Source of the DNA: SKVR01 sp037441525
GTDB lineage: Bacteria; Bacteroidota; Bacteroidia; Bacteroidales; UBA7960
Length of the DNA: 52,030 bases
Assembly (NCBI GenBank): GCA_037441525.1
Contig: JBBISA010000026.1
Location: 1-52,030, forward strand
Reading direction: 5' to 3'
Under the pieces are notes generated by a model. It made no database searches. It was not told the DNA's origin and saw only the letters and a list, made by a program, of their open reading frames with translations. The position numbers were made by a program, and so were the translations under genes. Below, one piece after another: positions 17,460 through 24,407 of this stretch (positions are counted from its first letter, which is position 1; every line of letters starts with the position of its first letter).

Positions 17460-17555
17460 AGACACGAAACATTTACCTGTTTAGGTTAAACCCGAACCAA
17501 AAATTGGATAATAATCTATTGTTAACAGGTCAGGGCATGTTCAACCAAGACCAGA

Positions 17556-18641
17556 TCAGAAAGGGCGAAGCAGAAAATCAGCTAATTGATTCAGGGGCAA
17601 CACCTTATCGGCAGCACCCAGTTTAATTGCTTCTTTTGGCATACCAAATACCACGCACGATTTTTCGTCCTGGGCAGCGGTTCGGGCACCGGCTTCTTTC
17701 ATTTCGAGCAAACCTTTTGCCCCGTCGGCACCCATTCCGGTCATTATAATTCCAACAGCATTTTTCCCTGCGTAGCGGGCAGTAGACCTGAAAAGTACAT
17801 CAACCGAAGGACGGTGTCGATTAACCAGTGGGCCATCCTTTACTTCCACATAGTAGCGGGCGCCACTTCTTTTGAGCAGGGTGTGTTTATTGCCCGGGGC
17901 AATCAGGGCTCGGCCACGTATGACAGTATCACCATTTTCGGCTTCTTTTACCGAAATTTTACATATTTCATTAAGTCGTTGGGCAAATGATCGGGTAAAC
18001 ACCTCGGGCATGTGTTGCACGATTACAATACCTGGCGAGTCGGCCGGCAACACTTCGAGCAGGTCTTTCAATGCCTCTGTACCTCCGGTTGATGCCCCAA
18101 TGGCAATGACCACTTCGGTGGTTTTTATCATACTCATATCGGCGGCACCTCTGGGCAGCATGGCATCGGCCGAATACTTCGGCTCTACTTTTATGGGAGC
18201 CAGGGGATTGAACCTGTGTCCTTCGAGTCTGCTCAATTTGGCATTTGCAGCCGCCTTAACAACATCACACAATCGTATCCGCGATTCTTCGTAAAACTCC
18301 TTGCTCGACAATTGGGGTTTGGTAATAATATCAACAGCACCAAACTCCAGGGCTTTTAACCCGGTTTCGGTACCCGATGCCGTTAAACTCGAAATAATTA
18401 CAATGGGTATGGGATGCTGGTGCATAATCTTCTTAAGAAAAGTAAGTCCATCCATGCGAGGCATTTCTATATCGAGTGTAATTACATCTGGAATCTCTTT
18501 CTGAATTTTCTGTGCGGCAAAATAGGGGTCGGCAGCAGTGCCGATTACTTCTAAGTCCTTGTCTGATGAAAAAACATCGGTTAATGCTTGCCTCACAATG
18601 GCAGAATCATCAACTATTAGTATTTTGATTTTCTCGCTCAC
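17556..18641 (-). CDS. cheB: Chemotaxis response regulator methylesterase CheB
   Basis: CheB, the receptor methylesterase/glutamine deamidase that resets chemoreceptors. The 361-residue protein has a receiver (about 1-125; acidic pair in VDDSAI, phosphoacceptor Asp in ITLDIEMPRMDG, Lys in TKPQ), a linker, and the catalytic CheB domain. Its triad residues are visible: Ser in IGASTGG (near 185), His in VQHMP, and Asp in GMGADG. All sites needed for activity are present. It is the last gene of the long minus-strand chemosensory cluster, 12 bp after cheD, and pairs functionally with cheR at 20134-21024. Confidence 0.97.
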   Translation of the reverse strand: MSEKIKILIVDDSAIVRQALTDVFSSDKDLEVIGTAADPYFAAQKIQKEIPDVITLDIEMPRMDGLTFLKKIMHQHPIPIVIISSLTASGTETGLKALEFGAVDIITKPQLSSKEFYEESRIRLCDVVKAAANAKLSRLEGHRFNPLAPIKVEPKYSADAMLPRGAADMSMIKTTEVVIAIGASTGGTEALKDLLEVLPADSPGIVIVQHMPEVFTRSFAQRLNEICKISVKEAENGDTVIRGRALIAPGNKHTLLKRSGARYYVEVKDGPLVNRHRPSVDVLFRSTARYAGKNAVGIIMTGMGADGAKGLLEMKEAGARTAAQDEKSCVVFGMPKEAIKLGAADKVLPLNQLADFLLRPF

Positions 18642-18653
18642 GACTTTAATTTT

Positions 18654-19163
18654 TTAAATCCTACTATTATTTTTCCCTGTTGGAGCAAAAGTTTGTACTT
18701 CGATGATTTTTTGAAGAACCGCACCGGTTTGAGTATGGAATTGTATTTTTCTGCCATTTTTTCCACCCAGGCTCTGACCAATAATTTTGATATTGAATTC
18801 CTTAAGTACTTGTTGGGCAATTGCAATATTGCGTTCACCAATTTGAAATGTGCTTATTTGAGTATCAATCACTTCTCCACCGCCAAATACTTTGGCAACC
18901 AAATTGGCTTTTTTACTGCCCAACCCAATCATTTTCTCAGTTAATCTTTCAATAGCTATATTGCCAAACTTGGGCGATGCCAGCCCTTCACCATTCCAGA
19001 GTGGAAGCATGTAATGGTTTATACCACCAATTTTCAATACCGGATCATAGAGACACACTGCCACACACGACCCCAGAATGGTATTTACAATATGAGGCTC
19101 ATGGCTGGCAAATAGTGTGGATGGGTAAAGAAAATATGATTTTAATTCCATCAGGCAGCCCAT
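18654..19163 (-). CDS. cheD: Chemoreceptor glutamine deamidase CheD
   Basis: CheD deamidates receptor glutamines and, in several bacteria, interacts with CheC/CheX-type phosphatases. The 169-residue protein has the family motifs LGSCVAVCLYD (catalytic Cys), GGINHYMLP (catalytic His) and the glycine-rich VFGGGEV segment. The start at 19163 overlaps the stop of the upstream kinase-like gene as TAATG, pointing to translational coupling; Met5 (19151) is an alternative. cheB follows after 12 bp. No CheC or CheX is in the cluster, so CheD probably serves receptors only, unless the 615-aa CheZ-like protein is its partner. Confidence 0.95.
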   Translation of the reverse strand: MGCLMELKSYFLYPSTLFASHEPHIVNTILGSCVAVCLYDPVLKIGGINHYMLPLWNGEGLASPKFGNIAIERLTEKMIGLGSKKANLVAKVFGGGEVIDTQISTFQIGERNIAIAQQVLKEFNIKIIGQSLGGKNGRKIQFHTQTGAVLQKIIEVQTFAPTGKNNSRI

Positions 19164-20065
19164 TAAAATACATCACTCTCATCAGTTTCGAACAGGAACT
19201 CATTCCCATCGCCTGCAATGGTTTCAAGGTTGCCGGTTGCTTCGCCAGGTTTTAATTTAAATGTGAATACGGTTTCTATATCGGGTGTGCTTTTGATGTC
19301 AATTTCGCCTTCAAGTAAATCGATTATCGCTTTATTTACCGAAAGCCCCAGTCCATGACCACGATTCAGTGAGTTGATACCATTGTCGATACGCCTGAAT
19401 CGATCAAAGATAATTCGGTGGTTTTCAGGCGAAACACCTATACCATTATCAATCACCGAAACACATAACTTTTCGCCTTCGAGCCATGCCTTTGTATGCA
19501 CTTCACCGTTGATATAGCTATACTTAATGGCATTGTTAAGGTGATTGGATAAAATAATCTTCAGTTTTTCGGGATCGGTAAGAAAGTAGAAGCCTTTTTC
19601 TAAACCGGGGCTGATATCAAAGTTGTAAAACAGAGAAACCCTTTTCTTAGCTGCTTCATATTTAAATGCGTCCAGGGTGCTGTTTATTAGCTGATTAACA
19701 TCTACAATCATGATTTCGGGCAACCACTCTCCTGCTTCCAATTTTGCAGCAGCAAAAATATTTTTAAGCTGAAAATCGAGGTTAAATGCTTCTGAATGGA
19801 TGAGTTGCACCATTGAAATAACTTTATCCCAATTCTCTTTTTTTACATCAAGAATGTTGCGGCTAAGACCAAGTATTGCCGCAAAAGGATTGATTATTTC
19901 GTTGGTAATATTGGAAATAAAATGGGTTTTCAACCCTTCTGATTCTTCAAGTTTCTTATTTACTTCCGTAAGTTGCGATGTAAGTTTCTGCAGTTGCTCA
20001 AGCGATTGCTTGTTTTCATTGAAGCGCTTTTCCAGTTCCCGCAATAGTTGTTCGTCTGTAAGCAT
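19163..20065 (-). CDS. Histidine kinase-like ATPase lacking the phosphoacceptor His
   Basis: A 300-residue soluble protein: an N-terminal coiled coil (about 5-45), a HisKA-like helix hairpin (about 46-110) and a full HATPase domain (about 150-275). The HATPase is intact: N box NHLNNAIKYS, G1 DNGIGV, F-like IFDRFRRID, G2 GHGLGLSV. The H box, however, reads NITNEIINP where active kinases have ISHEIRTP, so Asn55 (codon AAC at 19901-19903, minus strand) replaces the phosphorylated His. His48, exactly one heptad earlier, is the only nearby candidate substitute. There is no sensor domain. It lies between cheR and cheD, with a TAATG overlap into cheD. Possible roles are a nucleotide-binding scaffold, a phosphatase, or a modulator of CheA or the hybrid kinase. 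None is shown. Confidence 0.88.
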   Translation of the reverse strand: MLTDEQLLRELEKRFNENKQSLEQLQKLTSQLTEVNKKLEESEGLKTHFISNITNEIINPFAAILGLSRNILDVKKENWDKVISMVQLIHSEAFNLDFQLKNIFAAAKLEAGEWLPEIMIVDVNQLINSTLDAFKYEAAKKRVSLFYNFDISPGLEKGFYFLTDPEKLKIILSNHLNNAIKYSYINGEVHTKAWLEGEKLCVSVIDNGIGVSPENHRIIFDRFRRIDNGINSLNRGHGLGLSVNKAIIDLLEGEIDIKSTPDIETVFTFKLKPGEATGNLETIAGDGNEFLFETDESDVF

Positions 20066-20133
20066 GGCAGTATAATTATGAATTATTGCAACATATTTTA
20101 TTTTATAATCATTGTATGATCAATCATAAATGA

Positions 20134-21024
20134 CTATACCTTCATAAAAATAGTAGGTTGAAGCTGCACAAGGGGTACTTTCATACCGGTTATGGATTCG
20201 CTGTGTCCCAGAAAGAGGTATCCCCCTGTTTTTAGGTGTAAACAAAGTTTGTTGATGACGTTTTGCTGGGTTTCCCTATCAAAATAAATCAAAACATTGC
20301 GGCAAAAAATTATATCGAAGTTTTCATTCACCCCATAATGATCATCCATGAAATTCAGCCGGTCGAAGGTCGCTTTTTTCCTTATTTCGGGTGCAACTCT
20401 TACAGTAGGTTTTGTACGGTCCTTTGAACGCAGGAAGTATTTCCTTTTAATTTCAATGGGAATGTTGGCAATTCTTTCTTCTTTATAAACACCGTCCAGC
20501 GCTTTCTGAAGTATTCGGGTAGAAATATCGGTTCCAAAAATTAAATAGTCGAGATTCTTTGCTTTTTCTATAAACTCGGCCATTACAATAGCAAGGGTAT
20601 AAACTTCTTCGCCCGAAGAGCAACCGGCACTCCATATTTTCAGGGTTGTTTTATTCCTGTCGCGAGCCACAAACTCTGGCATAATGGTTTGTGTTAAAAA
20701 ATCAAAGTGGGTGGGTTCTCTGAAGAAGTCTGTTTTATTGGTTGTAACCACATCAATCATGTGAACCAGCTCAAGTGCTTCGCCTTCCTTGCTCAAAACA
20801 AATTCGCAATAGTCTTCATACGAATTCATATTTAGATCGCGCAAACGTTTTTGCAGCCTGTTTTGCAACATCACCTTTTTTGCCTGAGGCATTTTTATGC
20901 CATACCGGGAATAAATAAAATTGCTCAGCCGGTAAAAGACATCGTCTGACATTTGCAATTTATAAATTGCTGATAATGATTGGATGTTTTCTTTGTTTGA
21001 AGATGGCGAAAAGTATTCAGACAT
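20134..21024 (-). CDS. cheR: Chemoreceptor methyltransferase CheR
   Basis: CheR uses S-adenosylmethionine to methylate glutamates of chemoreceptors. The 296-residue protein has the N-terminal helical CheR_N domain (about 22-80) and the catalytic domain with TTNKTDFFREP, the SAM motif WSAGCSSGEEVYTLA and the late motif IIFCRNVLIYFD. The length is that of a simple CheR without TPRs. The MCP of the same cluster ends in DYERF, which fits the receptor tail bound by the CheR beta-subdomain. It lies 46 bp after the hybrid kinase and 68 bp before the kinase-like gene. Confidence 0.96.
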   Translation of the reverse strand: MSEYFSPSSNKENIQSLSAIYKLQMSDDVFYRLSNFIYSRYGIKMPQAKKVMLQNRLQKRLRDLNMNSYEDYCEFVLSKEGEALELVHMIDVVTTNKTDFFREPTHFDFLTQTIMPEFVARDRNKTTLKIWSAGCSSGEEVYTLAIVMAEFIEKAKNLDYLIFGTDISTRILQKALDGVYKEERIANIPIEIKRKYFLRSKDRTKPTVRVAPEIRKKATFDRLNFMDDHYGVNENFDIIFCRNVLIYFDRETQQNVINKLCLHLKTGGYLFLGHSESITGMKVPLVQLQPTIFMKV

Positions 21025-21070
21025 ATCGCTGCAATATGTGTTGAAGTTAAATTAAATACCGAAAACCATG

Positions 21071-23836
21071 TTATCTGGGTTGCAGATTTAGAATTTCTTC
21101 CTTTACCTTATTTTTGAAAGTTCCATATTTTTCAGTGAGCAAAGGAAGAAGAGCTTTTGCCTCATCATAGTGTTCATTTCGAATGTGGCGGTCCATAAGT
21201 TTTGCCGTGGCATGCAACTGCGATGCGCCTATGGTGCCCGACAACCCTTTCACAGTCATTACCAGCAGGCGAAGTGCATTATTGTCGTTCATTTCAACTG
21301 CCGAGAGCGACTGAGAGTAAATCCTTTCCATGTCTTCGAAAAACGAACTAAAGATTATTTCAATATTGAAATTGTGGGTGGTGGCATTCTTAATAATCAG
21401 ATCGATGGTATTTTGGTTAATAACAGGCTTGCAATCGACATCATCGATCGAAAATGTTTCAAATTTTTCAATTTTATTCAACAATTCGTCGTCTCTGAGA
21501 TGTGATCTTATTTTGTCATATAGTGTGCCTGCTTTTACCGGCTTAATAATACAATCGTCGAAGCCATCTTTAAGGAATTTATTATCAACGGCAAATGATT
21601 CGTCGGCTGTAAGAACAATAATCGGTGGCAATTTCTTATAATCTTTTCTTAAAATACCTGTGGCAGTTTGTCCATCCATTACAGGCATAATAAGATCCAT
21701 AAGGATGATATCGTAGTGAATTCGGCCAAAAATATCAAATGCATTGATAACGGTTTCTCTGAATAGCTCCACTGCCTGCAAACCATTGGAGGCCACAGTT
21801 ACCTTGCACCCCATTTCTTCAAGAATCAAACGTATAACTTTCTGGTTAACAACCATATCTTCAACGAGCATTACCGAGCAATTGAGTTTTTCGCGAGCTC
21901 CCACCGGGATTTCAGATTGTTTGATTTCGGGCACCGGCTGGTGCGGAGAAACAATCACCGGTAAGGTAAACCAAAACATACTGCCACGATTTAATCCGGG
22001 GCTGCTTACACCAATTTCACCGCCCATTATTTCAATCAGTTGCTTGCTTATGCTAAGGCCCAGGCCACTGCCCTTTATCTTTGTGGTTTTGGCATTTTCG
22101 AGCTGCGAAAAGTCGATAAACAATGATTCCTCCTCTTCGGGTGCTATTCCGCTGCCTGTATCTTCTACATCAATCCTGAGTATTATAACCTCATTATCTT
22201 TTTTTGGTTTGGAAAATGATACCCTGAGTTCTACCTTGCCACTGTCAGTAAATTTCAGGGCATTGGAAAGGAAGTTGGAGATTACCTGCACCAATTTGCT
22301 CTCATCTGCCATGAGCCATTGGGGGAGGTCTTCATCAATGAAATAAGAAAACTGAATACCCTTTTCGAGAGCCCCCGGAATAAAGAAGGTGTGTATATTT
22401 TTTATCGTATTACGAACCTGAAAATCTACCGGGGTTATTTTCATCATACCAGCTTCAATGCGGGTATAATCGAGAACATCGTTGAGCAAAGTAAGCAATG
22501 TATTTGATGATGTTTTTATAGCCTGAATATAGTCGCGTTGTGTTTGGTCGAGATTGCTGCTTTCGAGCAATTGAAGCAAGCCTGTCATGCCGGCAATGGG
22601 ATTTCGTATTTCGTGGCTCAGGCGTGCAAAAAACCTCTGTTTCAGCTCAGCAGTTTTATTTGCAATCTCTACGTCATGGCGCAGCTTTTCATTTATTTTC
22701 TGCGTGGTTATATCTTGTATAGTATTGATTATACGAATGGGTTCACCTGCTATATCATAAATTAATTGTGAAATTGAATGGATATATTTTGTCTCTCCAT
22801 CCGGTAAAACGATACGGAAATCAATGGTAAATTCTGTTCTCCTCTCGTCGATTACCTGTTTTTTCGATAGCCGGTAGCGCGATCTGTCGTCGGGATGTAT
22901 AATTTCGAGCAATGCATCATCATTGAATGTTTTTATTCTCTGGAAATCAACAATACCGAGAATCTGAAAATAGAGGTCGTTATAAATAAACTTCTTTTCC
23001 TTATAAAATACTTCAAATGAACCGAGGCGGGCAATATTTTGGGCTTCGGATAGTTTTTCCTGACTAAGCAACAGTTCGCGCGACATAATCCTGGTTTCGG
23101 TAATATCGGTAAGAACCATGGTTATACCCGGGTACTTCCCCCCCGAATCCTTACGCAAGGTGAGTTTGCTTGTAAACCAATACTCTGCACTCTTCTCAGA
23201 AATACTAAACTCAACTACATGAGGTTTTTTATAGTCTTTGACCCATTTTACTGATTCAAGCAGCCTTTTTGCAACATCAGGGGGGAAAACCTCAGAAATT
23301 GACTTTCCGATTATCCGGTCGTTCTGGAAAAACTGCAAACGATGGCTTATTCCTGAATGATTGTGTGTAAATACACCATTCATGTCGATGCTAAAAACCT
23401 GGTCATCAATAGAATGAAGGGTAGCTCGAAGGAGTTCTTTGGTATCAAAAAGCTCTTTCTTGGTTTTGTGCCTGTAAGCAGCTATTTGCATAGCGGAAAA
23501 AAGAATCCGGTCGTCGAAGGGCTTAATAAGAAATCCGTGAGGCTCGGTCTTCATTAATCTTTGTATGGTGTTTTCATCTGAGCTTGCGGTAAGATAAATT
23601 ACCGGTACATCGATGTATTTTGATATTTCTTCAACAGCCTGCACTCCGTCTATTTCTCCTTCCAGCATTACATCCATAAGAATAATGTCGGGATCGAATT
23701 TTCGGGCATACTCAATGGCTTGTTTTCCGGTGCGTGCTTTTGCAGGCACACTATAACCTATGTCTTCCAGTTTCATCTGGATAAAATTGGAAATGATTGC
23801 ATCATCTTCCACAATCAAAACTCGTTTTTTAGCCAT
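21071..23836 (-). CDS. Hybrid histidine kinase, REC-PAS-PAS-HK-REC with a degenerate HPt
   Basis: A 921-residue cytoplasmic hybrid kinase. In order: receiver 1 (about 1-125, DIILMDVMLEGEIDG), PAS (about 130-245), PAS/PAC (about 260-380), HisKA with His408 in RLSHEIRNPIAG, a complete HATPase (NFLSNALKF, DTGSGI, GSGLGLSI), receiver 2 (about 630-770, DIILMDLIMPVMDG, IIKPVK) and a C-terminal HPt-like bundle (about 800-915). That bundle reads VMTVKGLSGTIG where an HPt would have HxLKG, so Met860 (codon ATG, 21257-21259) occupies the phosphoacceptor position. The kinase and both receivers look functional. A separate HPt protein with an intact His is encoded 67 bp upstream and could replace the dead domain. 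The position inside the cluster suggests a regulatory input to the array or a parallel output from it. Confidence 0.93.
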   Translation of the reverse strand: MAKKRVLIVEDDAIISNFIQMKLEDIGYSVPAKARTGKQAIEYARKFDPDIILMDVMLEGEIDGVQAVEEISKYIDVPVIYLTASSDENTIQRLMKTEPHGFLIKPFDDRILFSAMQIAAYRHKTKKELFDTKELLRATLHSIDDQVFSIDMNGVFTHNHSGISHRLQFFQNDRIIGKSISEVFPPDVAKRLLESVKWVKDYKKPHVVEFSISEKSAEYWFTSKLTLRKDSGGKYPGITMVLTDITETRIMSRELLLSQEKLSEAQNIARLGSFEVFYKEKKFIYNDLYFQILGIVDFQRIKTFNDDALLEIIHPDDRSRYRLSKKQVIDERRTEFTIDFRIVLPDGETKYIHSISQLIYDIAGEPIRIINTIQDITTQKINEKLRHDVEIANKTAELKQRFFARLSHEIRNPIAGMTGLLQLLESSNLDQTQRDYIQAIKTSSNTLLTLLNDVLDYTRIEAGMMKITPVDFQVRNTIKNIHTFFIPGALEKGIQFSYFIDEDLPQWLMADESKLVQVISNFLSNALKFTDSGKVELRVSFSKPKKDNEVIILRIDVEDTGSGIAPEEEESLFIDFSQLENAKTTKIKGSGLGLSISKQLIEIMGGEIGVSSPGLNRGSMFWFTLPVIVSPHQPVPEIKQSEIPVGAREKLNCSVMLVEDMVVNQKVIRLILEEMGCKVTVASNGLQAVELFRETVINAFDIFGRIHYDIILMDLIMPVMDGQTATGILRKDYKKLPPIIVLTADESFAVDNKFLKDGFDDCIIKPVKAGTLYDKIRSHLRDDELLNKIEKFETFSIDDVDCKPVINQNTIDLIIKNATTHNFNIEIIFSSFFEDMERIYSQSLSAVEMNDNNALRLLVMTVKGLSGTIGASQLHATAKLMDRHIRNEHYDEAKALLPLLTEKYGTFKNKVKEEILNLQPR

Positions 23837-23903
23837 GGAGATTAATTAATAGTTGCTAACTTTCATTTTTATAAAACATCCGGCATTTAGCTAATAATGG
23901 CCA

Positions 23904-24284
23904 TTATAAGCCTTTCAGCATTTGCACAACTTCTGTGTAAGCAGGAATAATCATTTGGGCTAATAAAAATGCAACATCTTCGCGGTTGCCTTTTATATTG
24001 TTTTCGGTGTCGGCACAAACCTGTTTTAATCTTGCCGCACCAATGGAACCTGAAATGCCAGCGAGTGAATGTGCCGATTTTCGCAACATTTCCGGATTCT
24101 TAACCAGGATCGAATGTTTAATTTCCTCGATTATAACCGAACCTTCAGGTTCAAAAGAGTCAATTATATCTTTAAGGAGATCAGGGTTCCCTTTTGAATA
24201 TTCCCTTAGCATCTCGAAGGTTTCGGTGTCCAGAATATCAATTTCCTGGTATTTTTTCTCTGTGTGATCTGTAATCTGGTTCAT
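23904..24284 (-). CDS. Free HPt protein of the chemosensory cluster
   Basis: A 126-residue single-domain HPt. The signature SAHSLAGISGSIGA gives phosphoacceptor His72. The usual Lys three residues later is Ala75, an uncommon change that could alter phosphoryl stability or partner choice. The gene precedes the hybrid kinase whose own HPt has lost its His. I infer that it carries phosphate from receiver 2 of that kinase to another receiver, such as one of the CheYs or the lone receiver at 33087-33470. A strong hairpin separates it from the MCP gene upstream. Confidence 0.88.
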   Translation of the reverse strand: MNQITDHTEKKYQEIDILDTETFEMLREYSKGNPDLLKDIIDSFEPEGSVIIEEIKHSILVKNPEMLRKSAHSLAGISGSIGAARLKQVCADTENNIKGNREDVAFLLAQMIIPAYTEVVQMLKGL

Positions 24285-24359
24285 CCCTGGTTTATTGAAG
24301 GTTTTTTTCTGGTATTTGCTTTGAGCTAACCCCTTTTTCTTTCTTCTTAATCAGCTTAA

Positions 24360-24397
24360 AATGAACTTCTCCTGCAAGGATGCAGAAGAAGTCCATT
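24360..24397 (-). terminator. Strong hairpin after the MCP gene
   Basis: A 17-bp stem with two G-U pairs and a 4-nt loop (arms 24360-24376 and 24381-24397) lies 11 bp past the MCP stop. The following T-run on the minus strand is short (TTTTAAG), so termination may be partial. It would divide the cluster into an upstream unit (to the MCP) and a downstream unit (HPt to CheB). Confidence 0.65.
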
Positions 24398-24407
24398 AGC
24401 ATTTATG

